This document shows, one piece after another, positions 24,287 to 32,082 of a stretch of DNA of 38,829 nucleotides. The position numbers and the translations under genes are program-made. This DNA comes from JAJRZX01 sp964407495 (GTDB lineage: Bacteria > Desulfobacterota > GWC2-55-46 > JADFVP01): assembly GCA_964407495.1 (NCBI GenBank), contig CAYOVP010000015.1, positions 1 to 38,829 of the forward strand, given 5' to 3'. The notes beneath the pieces were generated by a model that did no database searches, was not told the origin of the DNA, and was given only the letters and a program-made list of their open reading frames with translations. Positions within the stretch are counted from its first letter, which is position 1; each line of letters starts with the position of its first letter.

Positions 24287-24994
24287 GTGAGTTCAGCGCT
24301 CGTAACAGGGTCGGCCAGGAGGCTGGGGAGGGCAATGGCCCTGCGTCTTGCCTCCATGGGGTATGATATAGCGCTCCATTACCATACCACAGGGCCAGGC
24401 AGTGTCGTGGAAGAGATAAGGGCAAAGGGGGTGAGGTGCGAGCCCATCGAGTCGGACCTATCCGATAGAGGGGCAACAAAGGACCTCTTGGCGCGTGCAG
24501 AGAGGGCGCTACCAGGGATCGAGATACTCATAAACAATGCCTCGGTCTTCGAGCGTTCGCCCATAAGAGACACACCGGACGAACTCCTGGACAGGCACCT
24601 CGAAATCAACCTCCGGGCCCCCTATGTCCTCTCGCGCGAATTCGCGCGCCTGCGGGAAAGGGGGCAGATAATAAATATGATCGACGCCAATGCCCTGAAG
24701 AACGCCTCGGCCTACGGGGCATACATGCTCTCGAAGAAGGGCCTCCTGGGGCTTACGGCAATGGCGGCCCGCGAGTTCGCCCCAGGCATACGTGTAAACG
24801 GCATAGCCCCCGGCATAATACTCCCCCCGCCCGGCCAGGAAGAGGCATACATCGAGGAGGCGGCAAGAAAGAGGGTGCCCCTTGGAAGGCACGGCCATGT
24901 GGAGGACATTCTGCGGGCAATGGAATTTCTCATTACAAACGACTACATAACCGGGCAGGTTCTCTTCATAGACGGAGGTGAGCACCTTACATGA
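24287..24994 (+). CDS. PTR1/FolM-like pteridine reductase (SDR family)
   Basis: A 235-residue short-chain dehydrogenase. The N-terminal TGSARRLG (residues 7-14), with Arg at 11-12, and HYH at 31-33 match the NADPH site of pteridine reductase 1 rather than the common TGxxxGIG. The catalytic set is Asp133, Tyr146 and Lys150 (NMIDANA ... YMLSK), with Asp in place of the usual Ser as in PTR1. It should reduce dihydropterins or dihydrofolate. The start is GTG 24287, with GAGGAG eight bases upstream. The stop overlaps the folB start (ATGA), which supports a pterin role and a possible substitute for FolA or FolX/FolM functions. Confidence 0.85.
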   Translation: MSSALVTGSARRLGRAMALRLASMGYDIALHYHTTGPGSVVEEIRAKGVRCEPIESDLSDRGATKDLLARAERALPGIEILINNASVFERSPIRDTPDELLDRHLEINLRAPYVLSREFARLRERGQIINMIDANALKNASAYGAYMLSKKGLLGLTAMAAREFAPGIRVNGIAPGIILPPPGQEEAYIEEAARKRVPLGRHGHVEDILRAMEFLITNDYITGQVLFIDGGEHLT

Positions 24995-25338
24995 TAATAC
25001 GGATCAAAGACCTGAGGCTCAGGGCAATAATAGGCTGTAACGACTGGGAACGGGACAAGAAGCAGGACATCACCATCAACGTGGTAATGGACATCGAGAA
25101 CGAGAAGGCCATGGAGACGGACGATATAGCCGACTGCACGGACTACAGGGAAGTTACAAAGGAGATAATAGAGGCGGTGGAGGCCAGCGAGTTCTTCCTT
25201 CTTGAACGCCTCGCCGGTTTTATCCTACAGATAGTCATGAAGCGCCCAGGCGTAAGACACGCCACTGTTGAGGTGGACAAACCCCATGCCCTGAGGTTCT
25301 CCCGCTCCGTCTCAGTGGAGGTATCGGCAACGCGATGA
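24991..25338 (+). CDS. folB: Dihydroneopterin aldolase
   Basis: FolB cleaves 7,8-dihydroneopterin to 6-hydroxymethyl-dihydropterin and glycolaldehyde in folate synthesis. At 115 residues it is typical. IIGCNDWERDKKQ carries the conserved substrate-binding Glu20, and EVDKPHALRF carries the catalytic Lys97. CTDYREVTKEI supplies the conserved Tyr. It overlaps the pteridine reductase upstream and folK downstream by ATGA junctions, so all three are translationally coupled. Confidence 0.93.
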   Translation: MIIRIKDLRLRAIIGCNDWERDKKQDITINVVMDIENEKAMETDDIADCTDYREVTKEIIEAVEASEFFLLERLAGFILQIVMKRPGVRHATVEVDKPHALRFSRSVSVEVSATR

Positions 25339-25760
25339 AGAGGGCCGTAATCAGCGCTGGCTCCAATATCTCGCCAGAGGCCAACATGAAGGCCGCCGAG
25401 AAGATACTCGCAAGGGAACAGGTGCTCGTGAGGGCCTCGAGGCCCCGGCGCACAGCGCCGGTGCCGCCGGGGCATGGCCCCGAGTACCTTAACCGTGCCT
25501 TTCTCATCGAGACGCCACTGTCCATGAACGAACTCCGGTGCTTTCTCAAGGACGTGGAGAAGAGGCTCGGCAGAAGGCGCAGCGCAGACAAGTACGCCCC
25601 CAGGACCATGGACCTGGATATCATCGTTTACAACGGCAGGATAGTAAACAGCGATTACGGGAGGTATGCCTTCGTGAGAGAGGCCGTTGACGAAGTCCTT
25701 GCAGTGGAAGAGGCTACTACTGCAGAAGAGAAGGCCAGGGGCGGAGAAAGGCGCCCCTGA
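25335..25760 (+). CDS. folK: Hydroxymethyldihydropterin pyrophosphokinase, shortened C terminus
   Basis: HPPK transfers pyrophosphate from ATP to 6-hydroxymethyl-dihydropterin, the step after FolB. The 141 residues show the family's GSNISPE, EYLNRAFLIET and the metal/ATP signature PRTMDLDII with both Asp residues. The C-terminal third is unlike classical HPPK: the VPH-x-x-M region with its conserved His is replaced by YGRYAFVREAVDEV and a short acidic tail, although an Arg is kept. It may be a lineage-specific short form or have reduced activity. folP is not present in the window. Confidence 0.85.
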   Translation: MKRAVISAGSNISPEANMKAAEKILAREQVLVRASRPRRTAPVPPGHGPEYLNRAFLIETPLSMNELRCFLKDVEKRLGRRRSADKYAPRTMDLDIIVYNGRIVNSDYGRYAFVREAVDEVLAVEEATTAEEKARGGERRP

Positions 25761-25831
25761 GACCCCGGGGCCTCACCAGAGAGTGCTCTCCCCTCGACTC
25801 AGGAGACACCTCGCACCACGCCCGCGCGCCT

Positions 25832-26239
25832 ATGGAAAGGACAGGTTTCCTCCCCGAGAAACTCATAATAGAGGCCATCAGGGAATCCAACAACTACGAC
25901 CCCTCCGAGGACCTCGACCATGCCGGCGGGTTCGTGCTCTGCGAGGCAGTAGAGTGGAGAACGTGGCTCATTGCCACGAGGCTGAGGCTTTACTGTATCC
26001 TGGACAGGAGAGACCCCGGAGGGCCGAGGATACTCTGGTCGATCTCGCGCTCAAGGCTCTTCGAGAGAGGGCGGTTCTGCCTGGAAGTCCGGCGCCGTGA
26101 CAGAGGCGGCAGGCCGAGTGTGGACATTGGTTACAGGAAGGACACCGAGTACAGCCCTTGGCTCTTTGAGGAAATGGACATAAGAGAGAGAATAAAGGGC
26201 CTTGTACTGGAAAAGATGAGAGGAAAAAATCTACCGTAA
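25832..26239 (+). CDS. Protein of unknown function (135 aa)
   Basis: A soluble 135-residue protein rich in Arg and Glu, without signal peptide, membrane segment or motif I recognise. It starts FLPEKLIIEAIRESNNYDP, has a Trp/Leu-rich middle (VEWRTWLIATRLRLYCIL) and ends with charged helices (MDIRERIKGLVLEKM). The pattern of alternating hydrophobic strands at 60-110 suggests a small alpha/beta fold. It follows folK by 71 nt on the same strand and may share its transcript. It ends 23 nt from the convergent gdhA gene. Coding status is supported by the unbroken frame and composition; function is unknown. Confidence 0.65.
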   Translation: MERTGFLPEKLIIEAIRESNNYDPSEDLDHAGGFVLCEAVEWRTWLIATRLRLYCILDRRDPGGPRILWSISRSRLFERGRFCLEVRRRDRGGRPSVDIGYRKDTEYSPWLFEEMDIRERIKGLVLEKMRGKNLP

Positions 26240-26262
26240 CGGAGACAGGGGCCAGGGTGGGC

Positions 26263-27675
26263 TCAGAGCACGCCCACATCGAGGTAGGCCCTCGATATCT
26301 TCTCGATCGCTATCACAAAGGCCGCTGTGCGGTAGTCGCCGAGTCCCCGCTTCTCCTTTTCCAGGCGTATCTGTTCATAGGCGCTACGCATGGTGTCGTC
26401 AAGACCCGAGCGCACGAGGCTCAATTCATCGGGGCCGCTCGTAAGGTCCTTCAGTGTCCTGGGCGAGACCTTCTCTCCGCTCACCTTCTCTATGGCCTCT
26501 ATGATATGTCTGCCTCTGCTCTCCTCGAACCTTTTCTCCATCCGCCCGAAGCGCATGTGCGAGAGGTTCCTTACCCACTCGAAGTAGGAGACAACGACGC
26601 CGCCGGCGTTCACGTAGGCATCGGGCAGAACAGTAATGCCCCTCTCGTTGAGTATCCTGTCGGCCTCGAAGGTCGTCGGCCCGTTGGCCGCCTCTACGAC
26701 GAGCCTTGCCTTGATCCTGCCTGCGTTGCCGCTGTGCAGTACGCCTTCGAGGGCCGCAGGAAGGAGGATCTCGCAGTCCATCTCGAGTACCGAGGCGCCG
26801 TCCTCGACAAAACGCGCCCCTGGCAGACCCTTTACCCCGCCATGCTCTATGAGATAGGTCTTGACCCTCTCGACATCCAGCCCCTCCTCGTCGACTACAG
26901 CGCCATCGCGCTCTATTATGGCCGTAACGAGTACGCCGTCCTCCTCGGACAAGAACTTTCCGGCATGGTAACCAACATTACCGAGGCCCTGCAGGACCAT
27001 GCGTTTTCCGCCAAGACCGGGCGTGAGCCCTGCGGCCCGCACGTCGTCATCATGCCTGAAGAACTCCCTCACAGCGTACTGCACACCCCGGCCCGTTGCC
27101 TCTACGCGGCCATGTACCCCTCCAAAGTGAATGGGTTTTCCTGTTACGCAGGCGACATAATTTATGTCGTCAGGGTGCAGGTGCTTGTACGTATCCAGTA
27201 TCCAGGCCATCTCCCTCTGGCCTGTGCCCATGTCAGGGGCCGGCACGTTCGTAGAGGGGCTCAGGAAACCCCGTGTTGCCAGTTCGCGTGTAAAACGGCG
27301 GGTGATCAGCCGCATCTCGTCGCGTGTATACCTCGAAGGGTCTATGCAGAGCCCTCCCTTGGAGCCGCCAAAGGGTACGTCCACTATGGCGCACTTGTAG
27401 GACATGAGCGCGGCAAGGGCCTTTATCTCGTCCTGGTTCACGCCCGTGGCATATCGTATGCCGCCCTTTGAGGGAAGCCTGTGTATGCTGTGCAGGGCCC
27501 TCCACCCCCTGAAGACCTCTATCTTGCCCTTTATCTCAACGGGGAAACTCAACTCCAGGACAGCGTTACACCCCTTGATGGCCTCGGCAAGGCCCCTCTC
27601 CAGCCCGAGTACTGCTATGGCCTTGTCGGCCATACGGTCAACGTTCTCGCAAAAACTCAGTCCATTTCCGTTCAC
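26263..27675 (-). CDS. gdhA: Glutamate dehydrogenase
   Basis: The enzyme interconverts glutamate with 2-oxoglutarate and ammonia. The 470 residues show SKGGIRYATGVN (Lys70), YKCAIVDVPFGGSKGG (Lys94 and catalytic Lys106), PAPDMGTGQREM (Asp proton donor), and the nucleotide fold QGLGNVGYHAG. At 470 residues it is longer than the usual 410-450 hexameric enzymes, with extra sequence near GRVEATGRG...GLTPGLGGK. The start is GTG 27675 after AAAGGAG. Cofactor choice (NAD or NADP) is not settled here; the residue after the second strand is Glu (AIIERDG), which tends to favour NAD. It neighbours glnA and glnB within 4 kb. Confidence 0.94.
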   Translation of the reverse strand: MNGNGLSFCENVDRMADKAIAVLGLERGLAEAIKGCNAVLELSFPVEIKGKIEVFRGWRALHSIHRLPSKGGIRYATGVNQDEIKALAALMSYKCAIVDVPFGGSKGGLCIDPSRYTRDEMRLITRRFTRELATRGFLSPSTNVPAPDMGTGQREMAWILDTYKHLHPDDINYVACVTGKPIHFGGVHGRVEATGRGVQYAVREFFRHDDDVRAAGLTPGLGGKRMVLQGLGNVGYHAGKFLSEEDGVLVTAIIERDGAVVDEEGLDVERVKTYLIEHGGVKGLPGARFVEDGASVLEMDCEILLPAALEGVLHSGNAGRIKARLVVEAANGPTTFEADRILNERGITVLPDAYVNAGGVVVSYFEWVRNLSHMRFGRMEKRFEESRGRHIIEAIEKVSGEKVSPRTLKDLTSGPDELSLVRSGLDDTMRSAYEQIRLEKEKRGLGDYRTAAFVIAIEKISRAYLDVGVL

Positions 27676-27807
27676 CCTCGTATTCTCCTTTAAGGTTCCG
27701 ACCTTCTCTCCTACACTTCGGAAGTTTTGATGATTACTTTAATTCCTGCAAGGGCATCATCAGGGGCAGAAGGCAGACCAAGCGCAAGGGCTTCACCTCC
27801 CATCCCC

Positions 27808-28479
27808 TCAGTGCCTCCCTATGAGCCTGTACCACAGCCTGGTAGTATCCCTGAAAATCTCCTCTGCGGGCGCATCCACCACGCGCCAGCCCCCGCGTTC
27901 CACCTCTGCGGCCAACTGCCCTGGGGCCCAACCAGCATACCCGCCATAGGCGCGCACGGCCTTTATCTCGCCGGCGCTGGACTGGAAAAAATCCCTGAAC
28001 TTGTTTATGTCCCACCCCACGTAGAGATTACCCTGAACATGCTCGGCCCCCTCTATGGGCTCCTTGGAGAGGGCGAGTATTATGAGTTTCGTTCTCTCCA
28101 CCGGCCCGCCCCACATGAGAATGGAGTCGCTCGACTTGAGCCAGTCTATATGAGGCAGGGCGTCAGAGAGCCTTATATCCGTCGGCCTGTTCACTACCAC
28201 GCCAAGGGTGCCGAGGAGGTCGTATCGAAGGAGATAAATGACAGTGCCGGAAAAATTCGGGTCCCGCATGGCGCCCCTGGCAACGAGAAATTTTCCTGCC
28301 TTGAGAGTTACCCTCACAGGGCCAGGCGCCATGCCTTTCTGCCCATCCGGAGAGATACGCGCATAAAGATCCCGGTCGGCGCCAGGGCCCGCTGCAATGG
28401 CAAGGACGATGAAAAAGACAATAGTGGCAAGGTGCCTTGAGAAAGAGGCAACCCTTTCAAGAAAAACCCGAGTTCTCAT
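27808..28479 (-). CDS. YqgE/AlgH-family protein with N-terminal signal or anchor sequence
   Basis: The AlgH domain (about residues 60-215 of 223) is unmistakable: FLVARGAMRDPNFSGTVIYLL, LGVVVNRPTDIRLSDALP, LMWGGPVERT, and GYAGWAPGQLAAEVERGGW. The known family is cytoplasmic and about 185 residues, with unknown role. Here about 40 extra N-terminal residues include a hydrophobic stretch LATIVFFIVLAIAA (about 17-30), so the protein appears exported or membrane-anchored. ATG 28479 is chosen since AGGAAG lies seven bases upstream; an ATG six bases earlier sits too close to that site. No Cys follows, so it is not a lipoprotein. It is downstream of the HD-GYP-like gene. Confidence 0.85.
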   Translation of the reverse strand: MRTRVFLERVASFSRHLATIVFFIVLAIAAGPGADRDLYARISPDGQKGMAPGPVRVTLKAGKFLVARGAMRDPNFSGTVIYLLRYDLLGTLGVVVNRPTDIRLSDALPHIDWLKSSDSILMWGGPVERTKLIILALSKEPIEGAEHVQGNLYVGWDINKFRDFFQSSAGEIKAVRAYGGYAGWAPGQLAAEVERGGWRVVDAPAEEIFRDTTRLWYRLIGRH

Positions 28480-28632
28480 GACCATTCTTCCTGCTCTGTG
28501 GACCAAGGTGAGGAGGCCGGCTGCGGCAAGCGCCTGCTATCAACGGGCATGCGTGACCAGCAATTGACCAGGACCTATTCATATGGAGTTTTTAGCACAG
28601 GAAGGGGGTCTTTTTCGAGCAAAAAAGAGGGC

Positions 28633-29823
28633 CTATACAGCGCACCGGGCGCCATTGGGCTTGTCCAGATGTACACGGGCAAGCGTCACGATTGGGTCGA
28701 GGGCATGGTAATTCTGTATCATGGAGAGTATGTCCTCAGTGATTAGCGTGCCTTCAGTAAGAAGAAGCCTGCCCTTCGACGTAACGAGTTTGTCCACGAG
28801 CCTCATGCCGGGCTCGAGTTCCCAGACATGAAGCGCCCTGCACGAGTCCTGCGAGAAGGCCTTTTCTTCGAGGGTCACGAACTCGGCCACCACCATGGGG
28901 TCGAGGACCGTGCCGCTCATACGCCGTACCTCCTCTATTGCCTCGCGATGCAGGGCCGGGGCATGCCTGCGGTTTCGCGCATGGTCATAGGCCCTGCAGA
29001 CGGCGAGTATGCGTGCGCCTATGTGAATCTCTTCGCCCTTCAAGCCGTCGGGCTGTCCGAGCCCGTCGTAGCGCTCGAGGTGGCTCCTTATGACAACGCC
29101 CGCCTGCCTTAGGACATCAACAGAAGAGAGAAGGCCCTGGCCTATCTGCGGGTACCCGGAGAGCATCTCCTTCTCCTGTTCCGTGAGCCTGGATTCGTCC
29201 TTGTCGATGACGTCCCTTGGTATGGCAATGAGACCTATGGTATGCAGATATGCAGAGGCGACGACAAGGTCGAGGTCATTGTCCCTCAAACCGATCCTCT
29301 CGGCGAGCCTTCTGACAAGACGGGCTACACGCTTGCTGTGACCGCCTGTAGCAGGGTCGAAGAGTTCCATGATGTCGGCAAAGACCCTTATGAAGGAGAA
29401 GAAATTCTCCCGTACCTCGCGCGTCTTCTCCTCTACCCTTGTCTCGAGGTTCTGAGAGTTCTCCACGAGGTCCACAATGGACGTAAACTCCCTGAACCTC
29501 TCCTCCTGTATGCCCATGGCAATGGCCGAGGCATCATCGAACCTGCCCTCCAGGACAGCAGGTATTATCTCGGTATCGCGCGTCTTCCTGAAGGCGTGCC
29601 AGATATCACGGGCCTCGGCGAGCGAAGGCCTGAGCCCCTCGCAGACACCGCTCTGCGGTCCAAGCAGTTCCTCGAACCTCCTCTCGATGGAGGAACTCAG
29701 CCTATCCAGTTCCCTGCGGGAGCCCTCGCTCTCACTCCCCCTCCTCTCCAGTATCATCCTCAGGAGCGCCCCCCGTACGTCCTTCAGGTTTTCCTTAAGT
29801 TCGTGTAGATCTATGACCTTCAT
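28633..29823 (-). CDS. HD-GYP-like protein with degenerate metal site
   Basis: A 396-residue protein. Residues 1-135 are helical and charged, ending in a coiled-coil-like linker (ETRVEEKTREVREN). An HD-GYP-like domain follows (about 145-320), then a 70-residue C-terminal part with ELEPGMRLVDKL. HD-GYP enzymes hydrolyse cyclic di-GMP. Here His162, His194 and His248 remain, but the HD Asp is Thr195, the HDxGK Lys is Leu198, the HP His is Tyr224, HHE reads HLE and GYP reads GQP (257). Catalysis is therefore unlikely, and sensing or scaffolding more so. ATG 29823 follows GGGGAG; upstream in-frame sequence reads across the glnA terminator and is not coding. Confidence 0.85.
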   Translation of the reverse strand: MKVIDLHELKENLKDVRGALLRMILERRGSESEGSRRELDRLSSSIERRFEELLGPQSGVCEGLRPSLAEARDIWHAFRKTRDTEIIPAVLEGRFDDASAIAMGIQEERFREFTSIVDLVENSQNLETRVEEKTREVRENFFSFIRVFADIMELFDPATGGHSKRVARLVRRLAERIGLRDNDLDLVVASAYLHTIGLIAIPRDVIDKDESRLTEQEKEMLSGYPQIGQGLLSSVDVLRQAGVVIRSHLERYDGLGQPDGLKGEEIHIGARILAVCRAYDHARNRRHAPALHREAIEEVRRMSGTVLDPMVVAEFVTLEEKAFSQDSCRALHVWELEPGMRLVDKLVTSKGRLLLTEGTLITEDILSMIQNYHALDPIVTLARVHLDKPNGARCAV

Positions 29824-29962
29824 CCCATCTCCCCTGGAGTTTCTTGCCACAGGCAAGACTTTAAGCGCCTCACTGGCCCGGCGCAAGGCAAGTCGCCCAT
29901 ACCTACTTATCGACAGAAGGCGCCGGCCCTTGAGCAAAGGAGGTGGAGACCATGGGGGGGTG

Positions 29963-30011
29963 AGAAAAAAAGAGAGGGGGGTGGGGCCACGATCTCGGCC
30001 CCGCCCCCCTC
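29963..30011 (-). terminator. Intrinsic terminator of glnB-glnA
   Basis: A 15-bp GC-rich stem (29974-29988 with 29997-30011, one G-T pair) with an 8-nt loop. On the - strand it is followed by CTTTTTTTCT (seven T at 29965-29971). It lies 21 nt after the glnA stop. Confidence 0.9.
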
Positions 30012-30032
30012 TGGAGGAAGAAGAAAGAGATA

Positions 30033-31445
30033 TCAGCAGTCGTAGTAGAGGAAGAACTCGTAAGGCGTTGGTCTCAGCCTTACCTGGTCCACCTCGTTCT
30101 CCCTCTTGTACTCTAGCCACATGTCTATAACATCCTGCGTAAAGACATCGCCCTTGAGGAGGAACTCGTGGTCTGCCTCCAGCGCATCGAGGGCCTCGGC
30201 CAGCGACCCTGCGGCAGAGGGTATGTCCTTGAGTTCCTCTGGGGTCATGCCGTAGATGTCCTTGTCCAGCGGGTCGCCGGGGTCTATCTTGTTCTGTATG
30301 CCGTCGAGCCCTGCCATGAGGAGCGCGGCAAAGGCGAGGTACCCGTTGCAGGAGGGGTCAGGGAACCTTGCCTCTATCCTCTTCGCCTTGGGCGAGGCCG
30401 AGTACATGGGAATACGCACCGCGGCGGAGCGGTTGCGGCCAGAGTAGGCAAGGTTTATGGGGGCCTCGAAGCCAGGGACAAGCCTCTTGTAGGAATTGGT
30501 CGAAGGGTTGCAGATGGCGTTGAGGGCCCGGGCGTGCTTGAGTATTCCGCCTATGTAGTACATGGCCGTCTCGCTCATGCCCCCGTAGCCATCACCTGCA
30601 AAGAGGGGTTTACCGTCCTTCCAGATGGACTGATGTGTGTGCATGCCTGTGCCGTTGTCGCCAAAGACGGGCTTTGGCATGAAGGTGACTGTCTTGCCCC
30701 ACCGCCTGGCAACGTTCTTTATTATGTACTTGTACCACATGAGTTTATCGGCCATCTTTAGGAGCGTATCGAAACGCATGTCTATCTCTGCCTGGCCCGC
30801 TGTGGCAACCTCGTGGTGGTGACACTCTATCTCTATACCCACCTGCTCCATTACAAGGCACATCTCTGTGCGAAGGTCCTGGAAACTGTCCGTCGGCGGA
30901 ACGGGGAAGTACCCCTCCTTGTGGCGCGGCTTGTAGCCGAGGTTCGGGCACTCTTCCCTGCCCGTGTTCCAGATGCCCTCGGTGGAGTCGAGGGCATAGA
31001 AACTGTTGTCAGGTCCCTCGCCGAACCTTATGTCATCGAAGATGAAGAACTCGGGCTCAGGGCCGATGTAGGCTGAGTCTCCTATGCCCGTTGATTTCAG
31101 GTATGCCTCGGCCTTCTGTGCTATGGCCCTGGGGTCTCTCGTGTAACTCTCGCCTGTAATGGGGTCTTTTATATTACAGATGAGACTCAGGGTCGGTGTC
31201 TCGCAGAAGGGGTCTATGACGGCTGTTGTGGGGTCTGGCACTACGAGCATGTCCGAGGCATGGATCGGCTGCCAGCCCCTTATGCTCGAACCGTCAAAAC
31301 CAAGGCCATCCTCAAAGATGCCCTCGTTGAGCTCGCATATGGGCACGGTAAAGTGTTGCCACGTGCCGATAAAGTCCATGAACTTGACATCAACCATCTT
31401 CGCGCCTTTTTCCTTGGCAAAGGCTACTACCTCCTTGGGTGTCAT
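30033..31445 (-). CDS. glnA: Glutamine synthetase type I
   Basis: GlnA makes glutamine from glutamate, ammonia and ATP as a dodecamer. The 470 residues carry the latch motif FDGSSIRGW, the ATP site KPVFGDNGTGMHTHQS, NPSTNSYKRLVPGFEAP, and the IEARFPDPSCN segment. The adenylylation Tyr is present at residue 398 (LDKDIYGM; position 397 in E. coli), so it belongs to the GSI-beta type and could be adenylylated by GlnE. The ATG at 31445 follows AAGGAGG. It is transcribed after glnB (68-nt gap) from a sigma-54 promoter and ends at a strong terminator. Confidence 0.98.
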   Translation of the reverse strand: MTPKEVVAFAKEKGAKMVDVKFMDFIGTWQHFTVPICELNEGIFEDGLGFDGSSIRGWQPIHASDMLVVPDPTTAVIDPFCETPTLSLICNIKDPITGESYTRDPRAIAQKAEAYLKSTGIGDSAYIGPEPEFFIFDDIRFGEGPDNSFYALDSTEGIWNTGREECPNLGYKPRHKEGYFPVPPTDSFQDLRTEMCLVMEQVGIEIECHHHEVATAGQAEIDMRFDTLLKMADKLMWYKYIIKNVARRWGKTVTFMPKPVFGDNGTGMHTHQSIWKDGKPLFAGDGYGGMSETAMYYIGGILKHARALNAICNPSTNSYKRLVPGFEAPINLAYSGRNRSAAVRIPMYSASPKAKRIEARFPDPSCNGYLAFAALLMAGLDGIQNKIDPGDPLDKDIYGMTPEELKDIPSAAGSLAEALDALEADHEFLLKGDVFTQDVIDMWLEYKRENEVDQVRLRPTPYEFFLYYDC

Positions 31446-31513
31446 TGCTTCCTCCTTGGTTTTTTTTTATAATATTCCTGATGAGAGATCTCCAGATCCT
31501 TGGCCTGTGCCTA

Positions 31514-31852
31514 TCAGAGCGCGTCCGGCCCAGTCTCCCCTGTCCTTATCCTCACGACGTCTTCCACAGGGAGAATGAAGACCTTGCCGTCACCTATCCT
31601 GCCAGTGCCAGCGGCCTTGGTAATGCTCTCCACGACCTGGGCCGCCATATCGTCCCGAACAACTATCTCCATCTTTATCTTTGGCAGAAAGTCGACGACA
31701 TACTCGGTACCGCGGTAGAGTTCGGTATGACCCTTCTGCCTCCCGAACCCCTTGACCTCCGAGACCGTAAGCCCCTGGATGCCAATTTCATTGAGGGCCT
31801 CCTTGACCTCGTCGAGTTTGAAGGGCTTTATTATTGCCTCGATCTTCTTCAT
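31514..31852 (-). CDS. glnB: Nitrogen regulatory protein P-II
   Basis: P-II senses 2-oxoglutarate, ATP/ADP and nitrogen status and controls GlnE, NtrB or AmtB. The 112 residues are canonical. The T-loop GHTELYRGTEYVVDFLPK includes the uridylylation Tyr51. The C-terminal signature GRIGDGKVFILPVEDVVRIRTGE is intact. The ATG at 31852 follows a perfect GGAGGT. Whether it is GlnB or GlnK is not certain; linkage to glnA rather than amtB favours GlnB. A near-consensus sigma-54 promoter lies about 110 nt upstream. Confidence 0.97.
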   Translation of the reverse strand: MKKIEAIIKPFKLDEVKEALNEIGIQGLTVSEVKGFGRQKGHTELYRGTEYVVDFLPKIKMEIVVRDDMAAQVVESITKAAGTGRIGDGKVFILPVEDVVRIRTGETGPDAL

Positions 31853-31961
31853 CTGGTAGACCTCCTCGCCCCGCAGTTGAATGGTCTTTATTTGTGAGAG
31901 AACAATTTACAACAGACGGGCGATTATTACAACCATTTTCAGGGTCCGGTACCTTATTATT

Positions 31962-31978
31962 TTGCAAGTACCGTGCCT
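31962..31978 (-). promoter_or_regulatory. Sigma-54 promoter of glnB-glnA
   Basis: On the - strand the sequence reads AGGCACGGTACTTGCAA, matching the sigma-54 consensus TGGCACG-N4-TTGCA except the first base, with GG and GC exactly ten bases apart. The predicted start is near 31953, about 100 nt before the glnB ATG. No clear NtrC palindrome was found in the 100 nt further upstream. The rest of the 230-nt gap to priA holds no gene. Confidence 0.85.
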
Positions 31979-32082
31979 TCCTTAAACCCACTGTTTTTCC
32001 TGCCCTTCTCCATTTCCGGTCTACTCGAAAAGCCTCAAAAACAGTCACCACCAAGGCAGTTATGCCTCTTTTTTCATCACCA

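Noticed and set aside
29824..30120. 99-residue N-terminal extension of the HD-GYP-like protein
   Set aside because: It would read through the glnA terminator hairpin and into the glnA 3' end on the same strand, and is Pro/Arg/Ser low complexity; ATG 29823 has a good ribosome site.
31980..32082. NtrC binding palindrome upstream of the glnB sigma-54 promoter
   Set aside because: No TGCAC...GTGCA-type pair was found; only short CACC/GGTG fragments that are expected by chance.
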